In this document: piece after piece, positions 24,022 to 36,220 of the stretch
Layout: every line of letters begins with the position of its first letter
How positions within the stretch are numbered: the first letter of the stretch is position 1
NCBI GenBank assembly: GCA_903813345.2
Contig: CAIIXF020000001.1
Location: 31,346,732-31,410,731 of the forward strand
From: Owenia fusiformis
Taxonomy: Eukaryota > Annelida > Polychaeta > Sabellida > Oweniidae
Length of the DNA stretch: 64,000 nt
Direction: 5' to 3'
Notes under the pieces: generated by a model
Databases searched by the model: none
What the model saw: the letters and a program-made list of their open reading frames with translations, nothing else
Told to the model about the DNA's origin: nothing
Position numbers and translations under genes: made by a program

Positions 24022-25047
24022 GAGCATCACGTAACTAATTTATCCTATGACAAGTGAGTATAAGTTCAAATATAACCTTCCACCCCACTTAGCCAAATTT
24101 TGAAAACCAGTCATGGATGAAGACAAGAAGTAAAATTTCACCCTCAATCCACCAACATTAGACAACTAGCACACAACTAATATACACATGTGGTCAAGTT
24201 ATGCTTCACACCTGGTTACAGTATGTATAAAAATATGTTATATGGCTGAATCTGAAATACATCAGATTCTGGTAATCAAGTATGCAAGAAGCAGGTGCTA
24301 CTTAAGGTAATGGCTTGAATCCTTATATTTCATAGGTTCCAGATGGATAACTAGCACACCAACTGTTGGCCCATGCAGGTTGAGACTCATATATAGATAG
24401 GATACAATAATATAGGAACACATTAGGGTCACAGGTTAATCATTATAGATCACAGGTTGGTAAATGAGGATTCAAGATCTGTGAATGATAAAAGAGACAG
24501 AACACTTCAGTCTAAATCTACAATTAACCTTAGGGCAATATCTGATAAATGTGCAGAATCTTTTCTAATCATGGTATGATTCCAGAAAGATTCACTGGGT
24601 GCCTCGTGAAATACAGACTTATTTCACTTAAATCATTAGATAACTTATACTGTCAAAAATAAGTTGAACATTCATTATGAAACATTACATATCCAGTCTT
24701 TGATGAAAATGTCAGGCAATATGACCCTGATCAGGAAATAGGAACTATGAGTGTTCATGCTTAGAATACTATTGCCGTAATACTCATTCATGTATCTAAC
24801 AAACTAAATATTCTAATATTTTTCAAGCAGAAGAAACAAGATAAAAACCCTGCGTGCAGAGTCTAGTTAAACTACACTCTGCCTAGTAGAGACCATATTA
24901 CAGTTTAGTAGCCCCGCCCTTACGACGGGTACCGGTGAAAGTTTGGGTAATAAATCACTTCTGACTTACGCGCTGACCTATCTTCCACTAATCAGCGAGC
25001 TTGAAGAAACATACGCCAAATGCGTTCTAATTAATTATGCGCATGTC
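24022..25047. other. Unassigned DNA leading to the promoter-like block
   Basis: It includes a hairpin at about 24856-24882 (gcagagtctagtt with inverse aactacactctgc) and a GC-box-like ccccgccc at 24912-24919. No exon is visible. Confidence 0.4.
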
Positions 25048-25145
25048 ATTGGTTAATTCCGGGCTCAACGATGACGTCAGAAGGAATGACCATATATAGA
25101 ACGTCGGTCAAATTTGGCCGACGACCACTGATTGGCGCGGTGAGT
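25048..25145 (+). promoter_or_regulatory. Promoter-like block: perfect CRE, TATA box, inverted CCAAT boxes
   Basis: In 100 bp there are ATTGG (25048-25052), the full palindromic CRE TGACGTCA (25072-25079), a TATATA core (25093-25098) about 15 bp after it, and a second ATTGG (25131). A GC box lies upstream and an NRF1-like tgcgcatg at 25038-25045. Spacing suits initiation near 25125 on the + strand, where gcggtgagt could be an early donor. No coding exon follows, so the target gene, if any, is unknown. CRE and CCAAT are symmetric enough that minus-strand use is possible. Confidence 0.35.
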
Positions 25146-26964
25146 TCACAGGTTTATTTTAGTTTGAAAGAGTGAAGACGAAGCTCTCTTTTAAGAAGTG
25201 AAGTCAAACGAATGCAAAGGGTACAAGATAAAGTGATTTCCTTATGTATGTTTTAGTATTCCCTTCATGTTAGCATTCCAAAACTACAACATATCAGGGA
25301 GCTTGTTGAACAAAGATATCACAGTATTATACTATATACTCTATATCTGACATCCTTTGCTCCTATCTACCACAAAGAGTTAGTCTGTGACCATAATCAT
25401 TCACCTATACAGGATAGAAACTTCAGAGAGGAGATACAAACACAACATTGCATTATCAAGCAAGACAGCTGGCTGCCTGTTAAATCTTACCTGCCAAATT
25501 CTAATCAAGCTGTACCTTGATATAAACACAGAAATATCAATTTTCACATTAATTACCCCAGAGAGCAACATCATGAATCTTCGCTGTAGGATGATCATAT
25601 ATACTCACCTTTAGAGATAGCGGACTGTCTGTCATCTGAGAGAACTAACGTATTGTAATAGTCCTCACTCCAACTGGGGATAGATGCTTCTGCAGCCAAT
25701 TATTCTTATAATCTAGAGTAATCATCAAGCTTCCAGTATAATTATCTGTCTTTCCATTGTCAATGAATTATTGCAATAAGCTTCACTTGCTTTTGTTTGA
25801 AGTCTGGATAGTGGAAAATATAAGTTGACTAGGAGAATAAATGCTGAAGTAACATAACTAGCTTGAATCGTTGATTCAACCCTCAATTGACTCTCATCAT
25901 TAGTATGGAGAGCACCCTTTGAAATTAGCTCCAAGCCCTCTCTATACCATCTGCATAAATTGATTACAACTTGTAAATGGATCAGTGATGGTACTGTACT
26001 GCTACATTATTATATTACAAGGCATGGAGGGCTCCTCTATGATTTTAACCAACGACATAATTGAATTCCATACAAACCAAGTGCAAATTCAAGCTGACAT
26101 TATACCCTGTTTATAATGTTAGTGTGGTAAAATTATCTCTAATCAGTAACAAAGTAAATTAACAATTTTGTCATAAGTCATCGGGGAGGATTTTTTTCAG
26201 GACATAGCTATACTACTTGAAACCTAATAAGAATCTCCTATCCATTCATAGAGGGAACTTTTCTATAGCATATTTCTGGAGTTTAATGAAATCAATTAGA
26301 GCAAGTATCTACTATAGTATCTACTAGCATCTTCCTTTATGTAGCATTTTACATCCTCAATCATTTCCAATGCATCAAATTATGAAAATAAAAAACTAAG
26401 CTTGAGAATACAACCTAAAATATATTTTGACCAGTTTAAACACATTTCTGAGAGATATTAAACTGCTTCAAGTTAAGAACACCGTTAACTGCACACAGAA
26501 CAACAACTTCAAAAGGTCAATGATTCAATGAGTTAAAGTACATGTATGTTGAACAACATTCAATTATGCCTGTTTCATAAAAATAAAGAACATAAAAACT
26601 TACCTTCATATCTGTAGAGCAATTACGAAATATCACATGTAAAAGTTGGTACTAAAGAATACTAAAACAAATCCTACGCTTAGCTGATATAATTATTATG
26701 TCTATATGATACACTTGTTGTTTAGTTTCATCAAATCATAACTGGAAAATAATCACAGGCTGTGCATAATAACACTGTATCAGCTGGTGAAAGAAGTGCC
26801 GAACTCAGCAGTCCTAAGTTTGGGTGAAGATTTACTCAGGGTAGCTAATAAACTCCTCTGTGCGAGATATTATAACACAATTGCAGAAATTGACCCTTGA
26901 TACCAATGAACCTGTTGCCATGTGCTGTATTATAATCTCCATGTATGAAATGTTTGTATAAATA
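25146..26964. other. Unassigned DNA
   Basis: Minus-strand donor consensus sites occur (rc of actcacc near 25603-25609 and acttacc near 26598-26604) without supporting exons. No repeat border could be defined. Confidence 0.35.
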
Positions 26965-27203
26965 CAGGGTGACCCAAAAAATCGAAACCCTTTAATTTTA
27001 CGCGGTACTAACTTCGACAGCCATGTTGGACAATCCAACAAAAGAGCATACCTTGAAATATAAAACCTGATTTCTCAACATTTTTAGGTCCTAAATGCAA
27101 TATCAGTTTGCTTGCTTGAATACTATAATGTATCTTTACAAGAAAATTCTACCATAGTTGAGTTATTCCAAAATTAAAGGATAACAGTTTTTAGGTCAAC
27201 CTG
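26965..27203. mobile_element. Mariner-type MITE, TA target
   Basis: Left end CAGGGTGACCCAAAAA and right end inverted CAGGTTGACCTAAAAA are flanked by TA (26963-26964, 27204-27205). The words cctttaatttt and aaaattaaagg pair further in. 239 bp, no coding capacity. Confidence 0.85.
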
Positions 27204-27205
27204 TA

Positions 27206-30200
27206 TAAAGATAAAAGAGCTGGATGATGAACAAAACATTAAATCAATAAAAAGGATGTTGATTTATACATCTAAAACTTGGTATTTAAAGGTCTAAATA
27301 TAAGTTCATTAATTGTACAATAATAGTTAATTTTTTCTCCATTTAATGTTTTATCAAGTTATGGCATTACTCTAGTCTATGCTTTATCTTTGACGAACAT
27401 GAACTATCTTGATAACCCCTTCACATCAATAAGTGCACTCAATATTCAGAGTGTCACTGAATTATGTCATTTCAAGTTGTACAAATTGTTTACTCATATT
27501 TGTTCAGTTTTCCTTTCAATATTGCTGCATTTGGAATGTTGCTATAGCGATAACAATTAAGTGGTTTTGCAGTCTATAAGTAAGGTCACCAGGTTGTTAT
27601 TAAAAAGTGTAGAAAATACTAAACATTAACCTTGAATCAATGTTACAAAAGTAATTAATAAAAATAAAATTAACTAACCGAGCAATTCATTGCCATTATT
27701 TCAAAGCTTTGGATTATCAACCTAATCTTCACAAAACAATACTCAAGATTATAAAAAAATAGGTCATACTGCGACAAGTTTATGTAAGGTTCATCTGAAA
27801 GAAGTTATGAAATCCTCCTATTGGACTGAGGGAAGATATCATATATCTCCTCGAAGAATATTCTACATATCCAAACCAAGGGATAACCTTTTAGACATAT
27901 TATTAATGTGCTTAACAAAATGAATCATTCGTTGTGCAATTACTTGGTCATAACAGTAGTTATATGACTGAGTTACACTCTCACATAGAATACAGTACTA
28001 ACCCTGAACTTGAGATGACTTTAGTACAGTATGTATGTAATCTCAAGAAGGCAATTTCTGAAATTCATTTTTATCTTAAATTCTATGTTTTCCTGATACA
28101 TCATTGGAAGATACTCATTGTACATGGAAAGTGATTGATGGGAAAGTGCCTATCATAAAGCTTGATAAGCTGAACAATTTGATGGATGGAACTGCATGTC
28201 TAGTATACACATAGAATAAGGTCACAATCAACCCAATCAATCTTTGAAGACATAAATAGAGTGTTTTAGTTGCTGTATAAGACGCAAAGAGGATGAAAGA
28301 GGAAACTTAAACTATGATTCTGAGGATATTGTACCTAATTGTCTTCCTTCCTCTTTGAATATAGAGTTTTTCTCTCAACGTGTCCTTTATTGGATTCTCT
28401 GTACCAATATTACAAACAAACTGTGTTCAAGTGTGTGCTACTAAGTCATATGAAGTACTACAAGTTATTCATGATTCAAGTAAAATACAACAAAATATAG
28501 TGTGGCACATATTTTGAGGGCAAAAGATATTTCTATATTTTACTAAAAGGCTCTAAAACGCATTGGGAAATGATATTAGGCATGTTTTAATTGTTATTTT
28601 TCAATAGAAAATGGATATGATGTCTATCTACAGTTTATACAAGTATGTCCAAAAATATTAGATGGAACCTTGAATGTTTTAGGATTCAAATTCGAATGAT
28701 GAACTTAGTGACCTTAGTTATGACCTTGGTGATGGCATTAATGACCTTGGAGCTGAGCGTCTCATTGGATTCATAAACAATGAACATAAGTGGTCTTGTT
28801 TCTATATATATATTAAATAATACCATGGCAACCTGGTAAATTAACGGAAAGATGATGAAACACAGGCTGTATGAAGTTCAATAAATACCTGATCACACAG
28901 GCAGAGACCTAATCAGAAAATTATTAGAATTGATTGCGACTCAACAAGGCACGTATCACCCATAGGGGAACTAGCAATTGCAGCTGCATACCATTTGGTA
29001 GAACAATATATAAGCCACATCTAATATCCACGACACCATCATACTGTGTATTTCTTATAACAGAGGACAGAGCTTCTATTTCTTATTATCCTAAGTTCCT
29101 TACGAATGAAGTTCAGTTATGATATAGTAAAGCTTCGTCTGTCGGTGTGGCCATCCAAAATATAGCTTGGGTATTAGTGAACTAATTTTCTTTATATTTG
29201 ATAGAAATATTTATATTGGTAAATAGTTTTACCTAAAAATACCTTTTATTCCATGAAAACAAGAATTTCTATTAAATTTGAGGAATTCTGAGATTTCACT
29301 GTTATATACTTTTTATGTTCAAATCGTAGGTTTTTGTCCTATGCCATGTAGAGTTTTAGGGAGATAAGTTGGTAAGATATATCCCGTATCCTGATTTTGA
29401 GGTTTCCATATCCAGAACCTCCATATCTCCCGCCTTATCTCCCGCTTCGGTGCATATCTTCCCGCTTCCGGTAAGTAGTGGAAATGCAATAAAATGACTT
29501 TGCATATGAATGATTTGTTTTTTTTACACCTTGTATTATTGAAATGGCCATATGCCCCTGAAAACTCTACTTGGTATAGGATAAAGCAGTTATGTACGGT
29601 CGGTATGGATATTGGGTTCGTCCCTTGTGAGATATGCATATACGGTCCCTCAGGTAGATATGCATATCTCCCTCTGGTTAAACCCCATATCCAAAACCTC
29701 CCAGTGCATAACCCTTATATATTATAACAGCAGATTGTCATTATTATTATATTGTGACACATACCAGATTCATGAATAATTTGTTTGTTGGGACTTGCTT
29801 CTCTGTGGAATTGCCATTTTTTAGTTACATAACATGACACAATCACAATCGTTCTCATCTTCAGCTATATCTGTTTATAAGAATTCAACCAAATAAATAA
29901 GTAGTAAAATACATTTATAGTTTAGGTAATAAACCAGAATCTCATGAAATGACCAACAAATGTTTTTGATAAAAATACTTTCACAGCTTGATCAACATAT
30001 GGATGTTCAATGTCCTGGGAAAGCCTTTAAATTACTCAATTTTGCCTCAAGTTATACTGATATAATATATTCCTGGATTTTTGGCATTCACCAAAGCAAA
30101 TCAGAACTAATCAGTAATTAATGCACCTGTTCCCATGTAATATATTTAGATTTAAAACATTTGCCATCACTCATTAGTTTCAGTTGTATCTAAAAATACA

Positions 30201-30868
30201 GCATGACGTGTGGTACATAACTAGGTTATAATGATGTTTTTTTCTTCATATAAGCAGGTATGTTGTAGATGGGTTCTGTGAGGTGTCAGCTGTGACATCA
30301 ATTAACTTGAAATCCAAGGTCTAATTTCTGGAATACAGTTGAGCATAAAAAAAATCCCTGTCAATAATATAATATTTTTTGCAAATATTTTCTAGGGATA
30401 TAATATTACTTTTTTAAATAAGTGAGGAATTTGCATAACATATAGACATGATATACTACCCAACATACAGTACTAGGTTTATAATGTATGTACATGATAA
30501 TCAATACACACACCTATACTTTAGCCTTACTTAATGCATCAATGGTCGACAAGTTTCAGATCTATGAAACAAGATTTTCCCATTGGCTGATCATCTGCGA
30601 GCACATTCAAGGTTATAGGTTTTTTGATCTAGGGGTTCATATCAAAATCAGAACAGGCATCAGTTCCAAAGTCTTCTATCTTAAAGGTCATGGATTTATA
30701 GATGGGACAGTCTCAGAATATACTGAAAACTCATTACCTGAATGCAGGAGATAAAGCATCCTTGGTCCGAGGGTATTTCACTTCTTTCCATAAATTTAAC
30801 AATAAATGAAGTCCTTTGAAGAAGGATGGAGATAAAGTAGATTACAGTGTAAATAAGCCAGTACTTAC
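27206..30868. other. Unassigned DNA with one inverted repeat
   Basis: An inverted pair (gtcctatgccatgtagagtt near 29336-29360; inverse aactctacttggtataggat near 29562-29583) surrounds about 200 bp rich in 'atatctcc'. It probably marks an old TIR element. No gene is supported. Confidence 0.4.
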
Positions 30869-30949
30869 AGCAGCCAAGCAAGAATGTGCAGAGGAAGTTT
30901 ACAACAATAGAGAGGAGATATTACCTTTAGTCCTGAAGCGTAGAACTCT
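30869..30949 (-). CDS. Candidate internal exon of an unidentified minus-strand gene
   Basis: On the minus strand a strong acceptor (ttctctttattctctttccag) precedes 81 bases that stay open in one frame (product begins EFYASGLKVISPLYCC and ends in a hydrophobic LPLHILAWLL) and then a consensus donor GTAAGTAC. No neighbouring exon or family is recognised, so it could be chance. Confidence 0.2.
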
Positions 30950-30952
30950 CTG

Positions 30953-32607
30953 GAAAGAGAATAAAGAGAAAAAGTGTTAGAATATAAAACAAAAAATAAC
31001 AAGAATATAAAATGCATAGAGGAATTTGCTTTTAGTGACATGTGCCTTCAAGTGACATTCAACAGAAGATTCTTAGTTAAAACAGAGCATGATAATCATA
31101 GTCAAGTCTCAAATCCATCCATTAGTTAGAAAATCCATATGAACTAATGTTCCCAAATTATGTTTTTTTAAGAGAACATAGATTGGGACAATTACTTCAA
31201 TAAGTTCAAATCAAGCAATTAGACCGAAAGTTTACCAAGCAAGTCACTTAAAGGTGATAGAGAGGGTATCCATTGAAAGAAAACAACTTCTTAGAATATA
31301 AAGTGTTGTGTTCTAACAACTTTGTTCAAAACTAAAGAAATTGTGATTAACATACATACAGGTATAGTCCTATGGAATCAGAAATATTCTACACACTATT
31401 TTACAAACAACTAGTCAACATTTAAAATATTTTAACAAGAAACTCTACAATACATTTTACATGCAATAAGGAGTGTATTTATTCAGGAAGAAAACACAAT
31501 TTAGAAGTACATGTGCAGCCTATGTATTGTACAAGGTACATGGAGTATAATACATGTACAATTGTACATGTAGTGTATATTTTACAGGTACGGTATGTAA
31601 TAAGCTTGATCCGCTGAACATTAGAACCCTAAAATGAGCAAGGTTAGATCATGACTATTGAAACTGTATATTATACATGGAATAAAGACACAGAGTGGCA
31701 GAAGAAAGCAGTCAACTGGCAATAGATCTCTATTGCTTCCAAATCATTGCTATTTTTCCATTGTATACATAATTATCTGTGCTTGTGTTTGAGAATCACA
31801 GAAAATTGTGTGTGATTTTGCTTCTCCCAATTTGTGTAAAGACCCTGTGAAACACACATCCAAATTCAAACCAAAATCCACATAGGCATCAAATTCACAC
31901 GTGTTTGGAAAAAAGTAATAATGAATGATCACAAAGTTTTAGGCTTTTATTAGTTTGTAATTCAATCTTTGTAGTTTTTGAATATTGATGAAAGGGTTTT
32001 TCGACATATAACTATATTATGAAGTAGATGAATGGAATGACACATCGCAAAAAGGTGGTGCACTTGTGTTTTTAGGGTATTGTATGAATGTTTCAACTAT
32101 AATTCTTCGGAATATAAGATAATATTCTAATTAAAGGTATATTTCATTTTAAAGCTGCTTTAATGAAGTTTTCAAATCAAGTACACTCCTTTCACAATTC
32201 TTGCGCAAATATCCGATAAAGGAAGCCATTACGGACCATGTCCTTCAGAATAATTGCGTAATAGATTGGAACATTATTACAGTTTTGGACAATGACAATA
32301 AGAGATTAGAAAGATGGATTAAAGAATCTATTTATATTATAAAGAAGAATAATTACAACATGAACAGAGTTTACAGAGATCAAGGGAACTATAAATTGGC
32401 AGGAATTTGGAATGATTTTTTGGTGAATTAATATGACGTAATATTGTTTTTATTTAATTGTATTTGTAGCGCATCAGTTCAGTATTTATATCAATTGAAA
32501 AAAGGATCCAGGTGCAATCTAAAACATCTTGAGAAATTTTGAATAAAAGTTGCGAAAAGAAAATATTTTTGTGATTGAATGGAATTCTTGCTGAAAACTT
32601 CACCCAA
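30953..32607. other. Unassigned DNA with one perfect palindrome
   Basis: A perfect 22-bp palindrome at 31551-31572 has the core catgtacaattgtacatg. Otherwise AT-rich DNA with no supported feature. Confidence 0.5.
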
Positions 32608-34220
32608 CTAGAAAAACAGCAACTCCACGGAGTAGCAAATCCCACCGAACAAAACATATTATGCTTATTATAGCTAGTGTAAATGTTGAAATGTTTGTGC
32701 ACTTGTGAGAGAGAAGCATGAAATTTGGCACAAAGTTAGTTTATACCATTGTGAACTCGGCATCATCATATAAAATTTCAATCAAATCTGTTCACTGGTA
32801 TTTGAGTTATCAAAGATTACGTTTTTTACGAAAAATTGCCGCCATTTTGAAATTAAGCGGCCATCTTGAAAATGTTTTGTCGAACATAGCTACTGTGTCC
32901 CTAATAATCATCATATAAAATTTGAACCAAATCCGTTCACTGGTATTTGAGTTATCAAAGATTACATATTTTTACGGAAAATGGCCGCCACTTTGAAATT
33001 AAGCGGCCATCTTGAAAATCTCTTTTTGTGCGAAACTCCTTTGTCCCTAGGCATCAGCATATAAAATTTGAACCAAATCCGTTCACTGGTATATGAGTTA
33101 TCAAAGATTACGTTTTTTAAGGAATTTGGGCTGCCATCTTGAAATTCAGCCGCCATCTTGAAAATTATTTCTTGAACAGAGCTACTGTGTCCCTAGGCAT
33201 AATCATATAAAATTTCAACCAAATCTGTTCACTGGTATTTGAGTTATCAAAGATTACGTTTTTTACGAAAAATTGCCGCTATTTTGAAATTAAGCGGCCT
33301 TCTTGAAAATGTTTTGTCGAACATAGCTACTGTGTCCCTAAGCATCATCATATAAAATTTGAACCAAATCCGTTCACTGGTATTTGAGTTATCAAAGATT
33401 ACATATTTTTACGAAAAATGGCCCCCACTTTGAAATTAAGCGGCCATCTTGAAAATCTCTTTTTGTGCGAAACTCCTTTGTCACTAGGCATCAGCATATA
33501 AAATTTGAACCAAATCCGTTCACTGGTATATGAGTTATCAAAGATTACGTTTTTTAAGGAATTTGGGCCGCCATCTTGAAATTCAGCCGCCATCTTGAAA
33601 ATTATTTCTTGAACAGAGCTACTGTGTCCCTAGGCATAATCATATAAAATTTCAACCAAATCTGTTCACTGGTATTTGAGTTATCAAAGATTACGTTTTT
33701 TACGAAAAATTGCCGCCATTTTGAAATTAAGCGGCCATCTTGAAAATGTTTTGTCGAACATAGCTACTGTGTCCCTAAGCATCATCATATAAAATTTGAA
33801 CCAAATCCGTTCACTGGTATTTGAGTTATCAAAGATTACATATTTTTACGAAAAATGGCCGCGATTTTGAAATTAAGCGGCCATCTTGAAAATCTCTTTT
33901 TGTGCGAAACTCCTTTGTCCCTAGGCATCAGCATATAAAATTTGAACCAAATCCGCAAACTAGTATTTGAGTGATTAAATATTACATTTTTTACGAAAAA
34001 TGGCGGCCATTTTGAATTCAGTGGCCATATTGAAAATTCCTTCTTGAGCAGAGGTCCTACACCCATAAGGCATAAGCCTATAAAATTTGAATCAAATCCG
34101 TGATTCGGTATTTGATTTATCGCCCGGACAAACAGACGGACGGACGGAAGAACGGACGGACGGACAGACGGACGGACGGCTTTCCTATATCCCTCTCGAA
34201 CTTCGTTCGGTGGGATAATT
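32608..34220 (+). mobile_element. Pearl-like element, family B, copy 2 with 437-bp higher-order repeat
   Basis: The 5' signature acagcaactccacggagtag is followed by atcccaccgaac; the 3' end carries gttcggtgggat after a (GACG)n tract at about 34134-34181. The core is built of about 146-bp monomers (tttgagttatcaaagatta, then gcggccatcttgaaaa, then tataaaatttgaaccaaatc). Three successive monomers form a 437-bp unit repeated almost exactly (matching points at 32962, 33399 and 33836), ending in a divergent monomer. Minus-strand ORFs of about 64-76 codons recur because of this periodicity. Confidence 0.85.
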
Positions 34221-34671
34221 AAGGTTTAAAGCAGAACTAATGTTTGGCTCTCTGTTAATCTCAATATGTAGCTTTATGTGTAATTGAGGAAAAAAAAAGT
34301 ACATTAGGTTAAGTGATTATATTGAAAAGAATAATATCGATTGACCCACATAGTTGATGGAGGTTTCGCATCAAGGTCACCGGAAGTGTGATGTCATATC
34401 AACGTTGTTCACCATATTGTAACCCAATAAAGATGATTAAATATGCCCCATAACATATTTTGACAAACAAATAATTGACCAACTCGATAAATACTTTAAC
34501 ATATTCATTCATTTCAGACAAAATTCCAATAGGTTTGATTGTGTAATACCACTTTAATAAGCTGATAAATACAAAATAATGTCAGAGTTTGACTCCCGAT
34601 CTTGAAGAGACTTAACATCAGTGATCAGAGATTATTTTGATGTTAACAGCAATATTTGATTTCAAAATTAA
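34221..34671. other. Unassigned spacer between two pearl-like elements
   Basis: About 450 bp without a visible feature. Confidence 0.5.
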
Positions 34672-36220
34672 AACAAGAACACAAATGTGTACAAAATGTC
34701 CCCACCAATGGGTGATCCCATCAAATGGTTATCCTGAAAATGAGTAGACAAGACTTTACCAACACAATTTTAATTGATCCGTCACACAGTTAACTAGAAA
34801 ACATGTAAACAAGATTTTAGGATGGAAAATCCAAAATGGCTGCCTTGACATTTACCCAGAATGTCAAAAAACTAATCTGTTCCTAGATTTTCATACTAAG
34901 AATCATCCCTGAAAATATGACATTGATCTACCAAATGGTTCACCTGAAAACGCGTAGACAAGACTTTACAGACAAGATTTTAGGACAGAAAATCCAAAAT
35001 GGCTGCCTTGACATTTACACAGAATGCCAAAAACACTAATCAGATGTAGATTTTCACACTAAGAATCATCCCTGAAAATTTGAAATTGATCTACCAAACG
35101 GTTCACCTAAAAACGTGTAGACAAGACTTTACAGGCAAGATTTTAAGACGGAAAATCCAAAATGGCTGCCTTGACATTTATCCAGAATGCCAAAAAACTA
35201 ATCAGATCTAGATTTTCATACTAAGAATCATCCCTAAAAATTTGAAATTGATCTACAGAACGGTTCACCTGGAAATGCATAGACAAGACTTTACAGACAA
35301 GATTTTAGGACAGAAAATCCAAAATGGCTGCCTTGACATTTGCCCAGAATGCCAAAAACTAATCAGTTCTACATTTTCATACTAAGAATCATCTCTGAAA
35401 ATTTTAAATTGATCTACCAAACGGTTCACCTGAAAACGCGTAGACAAGACTTTACAGACAAGATTTTAGGACGGAAAATCCAAAATGGCTGCCTTGACAT
35501 TTACCCAGAATGCCAAAAAACAAATCAGATCTAGATTTTTATACTAAGAATCATCCCTGAAAATTTGAAATTGATCCACCAAACGGTTCACCTGAAAACA
35601 TGTAGACAAGACTTCACAGACAAGATTTTAGGACGGAAAAATCCAAAATGGCCGACAATAAAAAAGTGATTATGTGTTTTTGCTGATTTCTTCTTACAAA
35701 ATTATCACATATTACTACTGTTAACAATAACATAGGCTTTTACAACAAAGTAGATCTGAAATTATTTATAAAGCTACTAAATAGTTAAAGTATGAAAACT
35801 CAAAAACACCATTCAATATGATACAAAGTATTATCGTGCGCTAACTTTTCTTAAGACATTCAAAATGGCTGACATGACTGAGCTAACAGGTCCAAAACCT
35901 AATCAGATCTAGAATGAAGTGAGCTGAACAAGATGTTAAAGTTTTAAAAGCAACTGTGAAGCCGTTTTTCTTAAAGTTTGCAGACAAAGGATTTTAGGAT
36001 TTGACTTCAAAATGGCCGACAGGAAGTAGGTATCGAGTTAAAATTTTTTCATCCACATCTGTATGCACTCATAAGTTATCCCTGAAAATTTGAAGGTGAT
36101 ATCTGTAGCAGTTTTGGAGAAAACTCCCGGACGTACGGACGGACAGACGGACGGACGGACGGACAGACGGACGCGCCTAGGCCGACAATATGGCCCCACA
36201 CTATGTGGTGGGGACATAAA
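34672..36220 (+). mobile_element. Pearl-like element, family A, copy 2
   Basis: It has the same ends as copy 1 (acacaaatgtgt, tgtccccacca; tggtggggaca at the 3' end), a tandem core of about 162-bp monomers with 'aaaatggctgcc' at about 34833, 34996, 35159, 35321 and 35483, then the shared unique part (ctgttaacaataacatag) and a (GACG)n tract at about 36131-36171. It lacks the family B insertion seen in copy 1 and so gives its empty site. Confidence 0.85.
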
